A stretch of 21,634 nt of DNA. Origin: a virus. The notes under the pieces are model-generated. The model was not told where the DNA came from. It was given only the letters and a program-made list of their open reading frames with translations, and searched no databases. Shown piece after piece: positions 3,482-10,324 of this stretch. The stretch lies in IMG/VR virus record IMGVR_UViG_3300008470_000542, positions 1 to 21,634 of that record; one strand, given 5' to 3'. Numbering within the stretch: position 1 is the stretch's first letter; the number at the start of each line of letters is the position of its first letter. The translations under genes and the position numbers were made by a program.

Positions 3482-3512
3482 CAAATGTACGCATTATTTT
3501 AATAAATACAAA
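3482..3512 (-). promoter_or_regulatory. Bacteroidota-type primary-sigma promoter, minus strand
   Basis: On the minus strand TTTG (3512-3509), 19-bp spacer, TACATTTG (3489-3482). This fits the -33 TTTG / -7 TAnnTTTG consensus of Bacteroides and Flavobacterium vegetative promoters. It points at the 30-aa ORF and, past its terminator, at the tRNA array. Confidence 0.7.
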
Positions 3513-3690
3513 CTATTTTAGAAAAAAAATTTTATTTTTTCTTTTTTTTATTAATATTCACTTACTTCAACACTAGGTATTTTACCTATTACCTTTCATA
3601 ATCAATGGTTTAACCCAAATCAAAGAAAAATATGAGTTTAAATAGGAATAGAGATATTATTTATCATCTGAACAAAAGGTTATAATATTA

Positions 3691-3698
3691 TATTTATT
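3691..3698 (+). promoter_or_regulatory. TATTTATT motif 39 nt before the PAS gene
   Basis: Plus-strand TATTTATT in gene orientation upstream of 3738, the start of the three-gene plus unit 3738-4800. Confidence 0.4.
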
Positions 3699-3737
3699 GT
3701 AAACAAAAGAATTTCATACAAAAATAAGTAACAAATT

Positions 3738-4175
3738 ATGAGCGACATTGAATTAGTTGAAGACCACGAAAAAAAAGTAATTAAAATGAAGGAAGACACC
3801 GAAGCAATTAGGAAGTTGGTGAGTGTTTATATGTTGGAAGGAGATTTATTGGAGAATATATGGGATAATATCCCTGCGATATTATTCTATAAGGACAAAG
3901 AAAACAAATTAATTAAGGTTAACAAATATTTTACTAAAATTTTAGGTGTTAAAAAATCTGACGTTGAGGGGAAAAATATTAATGACTTAATGGATAATCA
4001 AATCTTAGCTGCAAAATATGCCTCTAATGATATTGAAGTAATAAATAATGGTGTATCAAGAATTGGTATCCTCGAAGAATTATTCGACACAGGAATAAAA
4101 TTAAGAACAGATAAATTTCCTGTTCGTAAAAACGGAAAAGTTTGTGGGGTGTTAGGATTCTCAGTAATATTATAA
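3738..4175 (+). CDS. Stand-alone PAS-domain protein
   Basis: 145 aa. Residues ~1-38 form a charged helix; residues ~39-145 form a PAS fold: NIWDNIPAILFYKDKENKLI, then KVNKYFTKILGVKKSDVEGK, then the NDLM...AAKYASND helix, and the C-terminal strands FPVRKNGKVCGVLGFSVIL. The order 'D-N-x-x-x-VN..F...LG....-EG+' is that of classic PAS sensor domains. There is no attached histidine kinase, GGDEF or DNA-binding domain, so it can only act by binding a ligand or a protein partner. Phage-encoded lone PAS proteins are uncommon. It heads a plus-strand unit with two small membrane-linked proteins; the next ATG lies 6 bases after its TAA. Its ligand is unknown. Confidence 0.8.
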   Translation: MSDIELVEDHEKKVIKMKEDTEAIRKLVSVYMLEGDLLENIWDNIPAILFYKDKENKLIKVNKYFTKILGVKKSDVEGKNINDLMDNQILAAKYASNDIEVINNGVSRIGILEELFDTGIKLRTDKFPVRKNGKVCGVLGFSVIL

Positions 4176-4181
4176 AGGAAG

Positions 4182-4493
4182 ATGGAAGAAACAAATATTA
4201 TGTTATTACAAACAATCTTGAATAAATTAGATAGTCAAGATAAAGGTATTGAGTCCCTATCAAAAGATTTAACTGATGTTAAAATAAAAATAGTGAAGAT
4301 TCAAGGGGAAATTACTAATATGGGGCTACATAGTTATGCCAGAGATATAGATGGGGTTGAGGAAGTTTTTGAACGGCTTATTCTTAAAAGGGAAGTTAAA
4401 AAACCCGCAAAAAATAGAGAACTCATATTATGGGGACTTACTATTATTAATGGTTTATTTGTTCTAGCGTTTACATTTGAAAAATTATTTTAA
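4182..4493 (+). CDS. Coiled-coil protein with C-terminal membrane anchor
   Basis: 103 aa. Residues ~1-50 are helical with heptad-like hydrophobics (LLQTILNKLDSQDKGIESLS and ITNMGLH). Residues ~80-102 (LILWGLTIINGLFVLAFTFEKL) form one transmembrane helix near the C-terminus. The arrangement resembles XhlA-like holin accessory proteins and small phage membrane-anchored coiled coils, but the sequence is not specific enough to name a family. The start is preceded by AAGGAAG, one of the few Shine-Dalgarno-like sites here. It lies between the PAS gene (6-nt gap) and another membrane protein (1-nt gap). A role in lysis or in tethering the PAS protein is inference. Confidence 0.65.
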   Translation: MEETNIMLLQTILNKLDSQDKGIESLSKDLTDVKIKIVKIQGEITNMGLHSYARDIDGVEEVFERLILKREVKKPAKNRELILWGLTIINGLFVLAFTFEKLF

Positions 4494-4494
4494 A

Positions 4495-4800
4495 ATGGGG
4501 GTTTTTACAAAAATAAGGGGGTTTTTATCTTGTCTACTTCACGAGAACTGTGAATATTCAATTAAAAAAATATTAACATACGTTTTTTCAACGGTGGCGA
4601 TTTATGTGATAATCTTTACAGATAAAGATTATTATGAATTGTTAGGTTTTATACTAATATTATTAGGTATTAGAGGTTGGGAGAGAATTCGTTTATGGAA
4701 AGGAAGTTCTGACAATGCACCACCCGAAGAAGATTTACCAAATGGTGGTATGAATGATGATTCGACATTAGGTAATAAAAAACGAATATTAACTGACTAA
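4495..4800 (+). CDS. Small two-helix membrane protein
   Basis: 101 aa from the ATG at 4495, one base after the upstream TAA. An in-frame TTG at 4477 would give a 6-residue longer form overlapping the upstream gene; the ATG is preferred. Two hydrophobic segments, around residues 24-41 (ILTYVFSTVAIYVIIF) and 47-60 (YELLGFILILLGIRG), are followed by a hydrophilic, Pro/Asp-rich tail (~35 residues). Short size and two helices fit a holin-like protein, but no family match is claimed. The 3' end overlaps the convergent gene 4789-5127 by 12 bases. Confidence 0.65.
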   Translation: MGVFTKIRGFLSCLLHENCEYSIKKILTYVFSTVAIYVIIFTDKDYYELLGFILILLGIRGWERIRLWKGSSDNAPPEEDLPNGGMNDDSTLGNKKRILTD

Positions 4801-5127
4801 TTCATTATATATTTTCATAACCACAGTACAAGTTTCATATTCTTCTATATTTTCAAAATATGGATTAATAACATCTATTAGAATATTACTATTTTCTTTG
4901 GTATAATTCAATACAGATTTAACCTCACCATCAGCGATAAACCCGTGAATATTGATGGTTACACTATCATATTCCTTCAACTCAATGAAAGACCTTAGAA
5001 TTGTTCGATAAATCGACTCTCTATTATCATCCATAAAAGAATCAAAATCATCATATGATTCGTTAAAACTTAAATTATGTCTCCCTGTTACTTTTACACT
5101 AAAATCCTTAGTAATATGTAATTCCAT
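4789..5127 (-). CDS. Hypothetical protein
   Basis: 112 aa, acidic, mixed alpha/beta composition (MELHITKDFSVKVTG, then FDSFMDDNRESIYRTILRSF, then SVTINIHGFIADGEV). No signal peptide, membrane helix or known motif. The ATG lies 25 nt after a minus-strand TATTTATA motif, which itself lies just downstream of the clpC-like gene's terminator, so it is a single-gene unit. It converges with the membrane protein gene on the plus strand and overlaps its last 12 bases. Confidence 0.65.
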   Translation of the reverse strand: MELHITKDFSVKVTGRHNLSFNESYDDFDSFMDDNRESIYRTILRSFIELKEYDSVTINIHGFIADGEVKSVLNYTKENSNILIDVINPYFENIEEYETCTVVMKIYNELVS

Positions 5128-5152
5128 TATATTTTATTTTCGTTTAATAAAA

Positions 5153-5160
5153 TATAAATA
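5153..5160 (-). promoter_or_regulatory. TATTTATA motif before the gene at 5127
   Basis: On the minus strand TATTTATA, 25 nt before the ATG. The copy is in the reverse orientation to those of the plus-strand head genes, in keeping with the direction of its gene. Confidence 0.5.
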
Positions 5161-5181
5161 AAATATTTGAGAATAACAAAT

Positions 5182-5211
5182 AAAAAACCCCGACAAGTAC
5201 TGTCGGGGTTT
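5182..5211 (-). terminator. Rho-independent terminator of the clpC-like gene
   Basis: An 11-bp stem (AAACCCCGACA at 5185-5195, TGTCGGGGTTT at 5201-5211), loop AGTAC. Minus-strand reading ends in six T. It lies about 105 bases past the clpC-like stop. Confidence 0.85.
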
Positions 5212-5315
5212 AGGTCTTTGATGGTGTTCAACGCCATCTGTCTGTTAAACGAAAAGGTTATCGACAAAGAGAACCTACAAGGAGATAAATAGTCTAATAA
5301 TTACCAAAAGATTGG

Positions 5316-7319
5316 TTATGATAAAACTAATTCACTTTTTTTAGTATATTTTATTGTCGATTTAATATTTTGTTGAATATTTCCTTTTAAAATCTCATCA
5401 CTTAAAAAATCTTCACAAAGATTTTGGATGATTCTTTTAATTGGTCGAGCTCCATATTCTTCCTCAGTATTTAACTCAAAAATACGATCTGAGACACTTG
5501 AATGGAAGTTAATTAGGTATTCCTTCTGAAGTAACCTTTTGTTTAAATTTTTCATCTCAATCGAAATAATTTTTTTTAGTGCATCATTATCTAATGGATT
5601 GAACATGATATGGCCATCTAAACGATTTAAAAATTCCGGATTGAATCGTTTTTTCAGTTCTTTTAGGATAATAAGTTTCTTTTTTTCTGTGGTATCGCCA
5701 TTACCAGGTAAGTTGAAACCTAATCCACCACCAAAATCTTCAACCTTCTTTGCTCCGGTATTTGATGTCATGATAATAAGACAATTTGTGAAGTTAACTC
5801 TTCGACCGAATGAGTCAGTTAAATGACCTTCATCAAGAATTTGAAGTAGCATATTATACACATCCTTATGTGCCTTTTCAATTTCATCAAATAATATTAC
5901 TGAGAATGGGTTATTTTTAACGGCTTCAGTCAATTGGCCACCTTCTTCATAACCAACATATCCCGGAGGAGACCCAATAAGACGAGAGACGTTATGTTTT
6001 TCCATAAATTCACTCATATCAATTCTAATCATATTATCGGCAGAACCGAATAATAATTCCGCAATACTTTTGGCTAAATAGGTTTTACCAACACCTGTTG
6101 ACCCTAAGAACATGAATGACCCAATTGGTTTATCACTACCTTTAATACCAACACGGTTTCTTCTGATTGCTTTGGAGATAGTTGAAATAGCGTCTTCCTG
6201 TCCAATTACCTTTGAGGTAAGTTGTTCTTCGAGAGTTAGGAGATTTGATGTTTCTTTTTGGTCGAGTTTTGAAACTGGTACACCTGTAATGGCTGTGACA
6301 ATTGAATATACGTCTTCAACAATTATGGGGTCTTTGTTATCTTCTTTTCGATTTTCCCAAGCTTCTTTTTCTTTATTCAATTTTTTAATTATCTTCTCAC
6401 CATCATCCCGTAATTGTGCGGCGGACTCATAATCTTGATTCTTAACTACTTCTTTCTTCTTGATGTAAATTGCTTCAATTTCATCTTTGAGTAATTCAAT
6501 CGATTTTGGCATCTCTGAGGATACTCTTTTCTCTGCACCTAATTCATCTAAAACATCGATAGCTTTATCAGGGAAATTTCGATCTGTTATAAATTTACCC
6601 GATAACATCACGATGGTTTCCATTACCTTATCACCATATGATACTTTATGATAATTTTCATACGAATCTTTAATATTGTGTAATATTTCAATGGTTTCTT
6701 CAGGTGTAGGTTCTTTTAGAATTACCTTTTGAAACCTACGGGTCAAAGCCGCATCTTTTTCGATGTGTTTCTTAAATTCATCGAATGTTGTTGAACCTAT
6801 ACATTGTATTTCACCTCTCGCTAGCGCGGGCTTAAATATATTTGAAGCATCCATTGAACCACTAGCGTTTCCTGCTCCGACCATCATATGTAACTCATCG
6901 ATAAACAGAATAACATCTCTATTTTCTTGGAGTTCAACTAATATACCTTTAACTCTTTCCTCAAATTGTCCACGGTACTTTGTTCCCGCAACTAATGAAG
7001 TTAAGTCAAGTGCGACTATTCGTTTATCCAATAAATTGGTTGAACATTCTCCATTAACAATTAATAACGCTAGTTTCTCAACTAACGCTGTTTTACCAAC
7101 CCCTGCGTCACCTACTACGACCGCATTGTTCTTTTTCTTACGAGATAATATTTGTGAAATTCTAAGAACCTCTTTATCTCTACCAACAACTGGGTCTATC
7201 ATACCATCTTCAGCCAATTTGTTTAAGTCTCTTGAAAAATTGTCAAGAATTGGTGTTTTTTATCCAGTTTTTTTAGTTTTATTCTGCTTCGGTGAATCTT
7301 CAAAAAAATCTACGCCCAT
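5316..7319 (-). CDS. ClpC-like double-AAA+ unfoldase without N domain, in-frame TAA at codon 20
   Basis: Two AAA+ modules. D1 has Walker A GDAGVGKT and Walker B VILFIDE; a middle region holds a UVR-like motif (NQDYESAAQLRDDGEK); D2 has Walker A GSTGVGKT, Walker B VILFDEIEKAH, sensor 1 IIMTSNTGA, Arg finger NRLDGHIMF and sensor 2 GARPIKRI. GGGLGFN after sensor 1 matches the (V/I/L)GF loop by which ClpC/ClpA dock on ClpP, so it could feed substrates to host ClpP. The ~150-residue Clp_N domain is absent. The conserved lead-in KTPILDNFSRDLNKLAEDG lies upstream of the longest open frame and is cut from the ATG at 7319 by TAA at 7262-7260 in the same frame; without read-through, translation must start at TTG 7217 or ATG 7202. 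Eight bases after the upstream membrane gene. Confidence 0.9.
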
Positions 7320-7327
7320 ATTAATAA

Positions 7328-7567
7328 TTATTTATTGTTGTTAGTTTGTGTTGCTTTAATAAGTATACCAAATACCCATACTAAACATACAGATACCCAC
7401 CAATCCAATTGGCCAGCAATCCAACCTTCTTCAACTAATTTTGGAAAAGCCATTGGTACCGCAACAGGCCAAATCCAATAAAGAATCGTGCCACTTAATA
7501 CCGCTAATAGGGCTACCGTTGCTACAATTCCAATTCCACTAAGTAATATTTTAATTACGTTATTCAT
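7328..7567 (-). CDS. Small two-helix membrane protein
   Basis: 79 aa. Helix one spans residues ~5-32 (ILLSGIGIVATVALLAVLSG, then TILYWIWPVAVPMAF), helix two residues ~52-71 (GQLDWWVSVCLVWVFGILI); it ends hydrophilic (KATQTNNNK). Trp-rich and compact. It resembles small membrane proteins I have seen beside head or chaperone genes in uncultured aquatic phages, but no function is known. It has a consensus Bacteroidota promoter at 7604-7635 and is followed after 8 bases by the clpC-like gene, so the two probably form an early-type operon ending at 5182. Confidence 0.7.
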   Translation of the reverse strand: MNNVIKILLSGIGIVATVALLAVLSGTILYWIWPVAVPMAFPKLVEEGWIAGQLDWWVSVCLVWVFGILIKATQTNNNK

Positions 7568-7603
7568 GATAATAATTTATTAATTTATAATTTATTTACG
7601 AGG

Positions 7604-7635
7604 CAAATATAACACAATTTTTTGAATATCTCAAA
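7604..7635 (-). promoter_or_regulatory. Bacteroidota-type promoter for the membrane protein/clpC-like operon
   Basis: Minus strand TTTG (7635-7632), 20-bp spacer, TATATTTG (7611-7604), matching the -33/-7 consensus. The ATG at 7567 is ~36 bases past the -7 box. Confidence 0.75.
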
Positions 7636-7683
7636 TAAAATAAACTAAACTGTCAATTTCGGGGTTTTTTTACCCCCCATATG

Positions 7684-7691
7684 TATTTATA
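7684..7691 (+). promoter_or_regulatory. TATTTATA motif before the 'ESQL' gene set
   Basis: GTATTTATAG, 34 nt before the ATG at 7726. It starts the unit that ends at the terminator 8674-8706, and faces away from the host-type promoter at 7604-7635. Confidence 0.5.
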
Positions 7692-7725
7692 GAAAACAAA
7701 TAAATAATCTTATAGAAATATAACC

Positions 7726-8067
7726 ATGACAAAACGAATCGTAAAAATTAAAGAATCTCAACTTAATGAAATTATAAATAAAGTAATTAAGGAACAAGAA
7801 AGTGCACAAGTTATGACCACAGGTCCTAGTGCTGAACAAACAGTAGGTACTCCTGAAGGGGAAAATGATAGTGAACCAATGACAAATGAAGGTCCAGATT
7901 TTACTGAATTTGTTGGATGTGCTAAAGAATTAATGAATCAAGGTGTTACTATTGGTAATTTAATTGACCAAGTTTTAGAAGCGGAGGAAGCTGAACCTGA
8001 AAATGGTGAAATGATGCCAAATCCTGATACTGAAGGTGGTGTTGACCCTAATGCTCCAATGAATTAA
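7726..8067 (+). CDS. Small acidic protein with N-terminal ESQL motif, copy 1
   Basis: 113 aa. The N-terminus MTKRIVKIKESQLNEIINKV is a basic amphipathic helix that ends in KEQ, followed by an acidic, Asn/Pro-rich body. The central block GPDFTEFVGC, then GVTIGNLIDQVLE, is shared with the next gene (GPNFGNFIMC, GVTIGELIDKLTE), and both end in PNAPMN / PMAPM, so they are tandem duplicates. Leaders of this type are frequent in T4-like phages of uncultured marine bacteria; a capsid-targeting or protease-cleaved propeptide role is my inference, by comparison with T4 internal proteins. No catalytic motif. Confidence 0.7.
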   Translation: MTKRIVKIKESQLNEIINKVIKEQESAQVMTTGPSAEQTVGTPEGENDSEPMTNEGPDFTEFVGCAKELMNQGVTIGNLIDQVLEAEEAEPENGEMMPNPDTEGGVDPNAPMN

Positions 8068-8069
8068 AA

Positions 8070-8366
8070 ATGGGACGGAAAGTCAGAATTACTGAATCAC
8101 AATTAGATAAAGTCATCAAAGAACAACTTATTGGTGGGTTTGTTGCACCTGGAGAGGAAGCTACTTTCACCACAGAGAAACAAGGCCCAAATTTTGGGAA
8201 TTTTATTATGTGTTCAGAAAAATTACTTGAAAGCGGTGTTACAATTGGCGAGTTAATAGATAAACTCACAGAATTACCACCAACTACCCCAAAAGAACGA
8301 GAGCCTAATAACGATTATGAGTATCCAAAAGACGCTCAAATCATAGTTCCAATGGCACCTATGTAA
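8070..8366 (+). CDS. Small protein with N-terminal ESQL motif, copy 2
   Basis: 98 aa, beginning MGRKVRITESQLDKVIKEQL, a close relative of the preceding protein (shared leader, central GVTIG.LID block and PMAPM end). It starts two bases after the TAA of copy 1. Its own TAA (8364-8366) is followed without frame change by a third copy of the leader that lacks an ATG, so a read-through product is possible. Function unknown. Confidence 0.7.
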   Translation: MGRKVRITESQLDKVIKEQLIGGFVAPGEEATFTTEKQGPNFGNFIMCSEKLLESGVTIGELIDKLTELPPTTPKEREPNNDYEYPKDAQIIVPMAPM

Positions 8367-8654
8367 ATTATTAAAAAAGTAAGAATAACAGAAAGTCAGT
8401 TAGATAACGTTATAAAAACCCGTATATTAGAACAAGATATTACGGCTGATTCTCATTCGAATGATATTGACCATACTGAAATCGATGATGATCCACAAAT
8501 AGTTTTTAAAAACGCGCTATGGGACATTGATGCTGCTGAAAAAAAATTTGAAACAATTGTTAATGATGATAGAATGGGAGAACTTATGAGGAAACTCAAT
8601 GAGCTCTCTGTCGAAATACAACAAGAATATACTAATCGATATTTACATAAATAA
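8367..8654 (+). CDS. Third ESQL-leader protein, no ATG start
   Basis: Directly after the TAA of copy 2 and in the same frame, 95 codons are open: IIKKVRITESQLDNVIKTRI, then LEQD, then an acidic linker and a helical C-terminal half (MGELMRKLNELSVEIQQEYT). The leader matches the two preceding genes, so it is protein-coding. The first candidate start is ATT at 8367 or 8370; the first ATG is at about 8574, far inside. Options are ATT initiation, TAA read-through giving a fusion with copy 2, or a sequencing error that removed an ATG. The gene ends just before a terminator. Confidence 0.6.
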   Translation: MIKKVRITESQLDNVIKTRILEQDITADSHSNDIDHTEIDDDPQIVFKNALWDIDAAEKKFETIVNDDRMGELMRKLNELSVEIQQEYTNRYLHK

Positions 8655-8673
8655 GTTTATTCTACGATATAAT

Positions 8674-8706
8674 AACCTCAACCAAAAGTTGGGGTTTCTT
8701 TTTTTA
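8674..8706 (+). terminator. Rho-independent terminator of the ESQL unit
   Basis: A 9-bp stem (AACCTCAAC at 8674-8682, GTTGGGGTT at 8688-8696, one G-U pair), loop CAAAA, then TTTCTTTTTTT. Confidence 0.85.
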
Positions 8707-8713
8707 TAATAAT

Positions 8714-8721
8714 TATTTATA
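8714..8721 (+). promoter_or_regulatory. TATTTATA motif before the KTSC gene
   Basis: Lies directly after the ESQL terminator and 24 nt before the ATG at 8746, as expected for a new transcription start. Confidence 0.5.
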
Positions 8722-8745
8722 TTATACTATAAAAATTATTTAATT

Positions 8746-8988
8746 ATGGCTATTATATCAGAACAAATTTCAGGCACATCAATCAACATTATTATCAAAT
8801 CATCGAACTTAAAGTTCGCAACTTATTACACAGATTCTAGTACATTACAGGTTACTTTCAAAAATGATACTATTTATGAATATTATGAAGTTCCTTGGGA
8901 TATCTTCACGAAATTGAGGATGTCAGACTCTCAAGGGAAATATTTTAATGCAAACATAAGTAGAAATTATAAATTTAAGAAAAAATAA
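8746..8988 (+). CDS. KTSC-domain protein
   Basis: 80 aa. The pattern SSNLKFATYYTDSSTLQVTF, then NDTIYEYYEVPWDIFTKLRM, then SQGKYFNANISRNYKFKK matches the KTSC domain (Pfam family named after the lysyl-tRNA-synthetase C-terminal association): a short beta-rich module with the signature 'S..i....Y......L.v.F.nG..Y.Y..VP......l..a.S.G.yfn..I...y'. Its biochemical role is unsettled; it occurs as small stand-alone proteins in phages and bacteria. Its TAA overlaps the ATG of the next gene (TAATG), so the two are translationally coupled. Confidence 0.85.
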   Translation: MAIISEQISGTSINIIIKSSNLKFATYYTDSSTLQVTFKNDTIYEYYEVPWDIFTKLRMSDSQGKYFNANISRNYKFKKK

Positions 8989-9752
8989 TGAAAGAAAAAT
9001 CATTAGTAGACGAATTATCAGAAGATAAAGAACAGGATGAAAAGATATTAAAGTCTTTTTCAATTAAAAATTCTTTGTACTCAGATATCTTTGAGAAAAG
9101 TGATGGTTCTTATAAAATGTTAGACTCCGTAAGAGATAAATTATTAATTGTTTCGGATAAATTCATGGATTTTCTCGGGGTCGACTTCTTCGTATATGAT
9201 GTCGTTCTTACAGGTTCGTTAGCTAATTATAACTGGTCGGAATTCTCCGATGTTGATTTACACATTCTTATCGATTATGATGAAACAGATTATAACAATA
9301 TGTTACTTTCTGAATTTTTCAATGCCAAAAAAAATGTGTGGAATAATTTACATGATATCAAGATTAAAAATTATGAGGTTGAAATTTATGTTCAAGACAT
9401 AAAAGAAAAACACATTGCTAGTGGGGTATATTCCGTATTAAACAATAAATGGGTTATTGAACCTAAAAAAGAAAAGAAGGATATTGAAGATAAATTAATT
9501 ATTGAAAAAGGAACTGAATACGCAAGCTTAATTGATAATTTAATTCAAAAAAATAATAAAGGAATCGATGTTTCAAAAGAGATTGATAAAATCAAAAAGA
9601 AACTAAAACGATTTAGACAAAGTGGTTTAGATAGGGGTGGAGAATATTCATATGAAAACCTCACATTTAAATTACTAAGAAGAAATGAGTATATAAAAAA
9701 ACTAATTGACCTTAAAAAGAAAGTCATAGATAATAAATTATCAGTAGATTAA
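8988..9752 (+). CDS. Nucleotidyltransferase-fold protein (pol-beta superfamily)
   Basis: 254 aa. Residues ~70-135 carry the minimal nucleotidyltransferase signature: hG(S/T) as LTGSLANYNW, then SDVDLHILID with the two metal-binding Asp, and a third acidic strand in YEVEIYVQD. This arrangement is that of MNT/KNT-like enzymes that move a nucleotide onto a protein, RNA or small molecule; the substrate cannot be read from the sequence. The C-terminal ~90 residues are Lys-rich and helical (IDKIKKKLKRFRQSGLDRGG), possibly nucleic-acid or tRNA-binding. It starts inside the TAATG overlap with the KTSC gene. No HEPN partner is visible nearby, so a HEPN-MNT toxin pair is not supported. Confidence 0.75.
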   Translation: MKEKSLVDELSEDKEQDEKILKSFSIKNSLYSDIFEKSDGSYKMLDSVRDKLLIVSDKFMDFLGVDFFVYDVVLTGSLANYNWSEFSDVDLHILIDYDETDYNNMLLSEFFNAKKNVWNNLHDIKIKNYEVEIYVQDIKEKHIASGVYSVLNNKWVIEPKKEKKDIEDKLIIEKGTEYASLIDNLIQKNNKGIDVSKEIDKIKKKLKRFRQSGLDRGGEYSYENLTFKLLRRNEYIKKLIDLKKKVIDNKLSVD

Positions 9753-9784
9753 CTGTTAATATCAATTTTTTATGGTTATACTTG

Positions 9785-9792
9785 TATTTATT
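9785..9792 (+). promoter_or_regulatory. TATTTATT motif before the virion-precursor operon
   Basis: 31 nt upstream of the ATG at 9824, at the head of the five-gene unit that closes with the terminator at 13834. Confidence 0.45.
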
Positions 9793-9823
9793 GATAAGAA
9801 TAAAAACATTTAACATTATACAT

Positions 9824-10324
9824 ATGGGAGAGTTAAAACCAATAGGTAGCGAGAAACTAAAAGGATCCGAAAAAATCAAACGTATTCTTGAGATCGCAAA
9901 TTACCAATCAAACAGAGGGTCTAAGGTATCTTCAGAACTTATAAAAGAATCTAAATCTGGTGTTTACGGTATTGTAAAAGAGCGAGACGGATATTATGTG
10001 AAGAAAGGTCTTAATGAAAATTCCTTGGATTATATCGGGGGTATGTTCATGAAAAACAAGAACAGATTTACATCATATAAAGAAGCGTTTAAGAAACTTG
10101 ACTTCCTTACTGAACAAGAAAATGTGCAGGAAGCAACGAAATATGTTTTAAAACAAAACAAACCCGTCCCAGCACCAGAAATGGCTGCGCCAGCACCAGA
10201 AATGGCTGCACCACCACCAGACGGTGGAATACCTACTCCTGTTGAAGAACCAATGGGTGATGAGTTTGGTGGAGAAGCACCTGAAGGTGATGGCCCTAAT
10301 GACTTTATGAAAGTTCTTCAGTAA
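9824..10324 (+). CDS. Phage structural-type protein, Pro/Ala-rich linker, ends at same-frame TAA
   Basis: 166 aa from ATG 9824 (a TTG 42 bases upstream would lengthen it, but lies inside the promoter motif). The N-terminus MGELKPIGSEKLKGSEKIKR, then ILEIANY, resembles a conserved hypothetical of uncultured T4-like phages. Residues ~45-60 read GVYGIVKERDGYYVKKG. After FLTEQENVQEA comes a linker with PAPEMAAPAPEMAAPPP repeats. It ends FMKVLQ, TAA, and the next gene's ATG follows with no gap in the same frame. From memory of related phages the sequence around the stop (KVLQ / MTGRLQQKM) is continuous in one protein, so this may be half of a split or read-through gene. Function unknown; a head-core role is inference. 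Confidence 0.65.
   Translation: MGELKPIGSEKLKGSEKIKRILEIANYQSNRGSKVSSELIKESKSGVYGIVKERDGYYVKKGLNENSLDYIGGMFMKNKNRFTSYKEAFKKLDFLTEQENVQEATKYVLKQNKPVPAPEMAAPAPEMAAPPPDGGIPTPVEEPMGDEFGGEAPEGDGPNDFMKVLQ

Larger units (their letters stand above)
3417..3737. other. Divergent intergenic region, promoter-bearing, no gene
   Basis: About 320 AT-rich bases between the leftward small ORF and the rightward PAS gene. It holds the host-type minus-strand promoter at 3482-3512, a T-rich stretch near 3525-3550, and plus-strand TATTTAT motifs at 3658-3664 and 3691-3698. No ORF with convincing coding character was found on either strand. Confidence 0.6.

Noticed and set aside
7217-7217. TTG at 7217 as the natural start of the clpC-like gene
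   Set aside because: The conserved sequence KTPILDNFSRDLNK lies upstream of it in the same frame; it is at best a fallback start.
8988-9752. HEPN-MNT toxin-antitoxin pair
   Set aside because: No neighbouring protein has the HEPN Rx4-6H motif; the partner gene is a KTSC protein.
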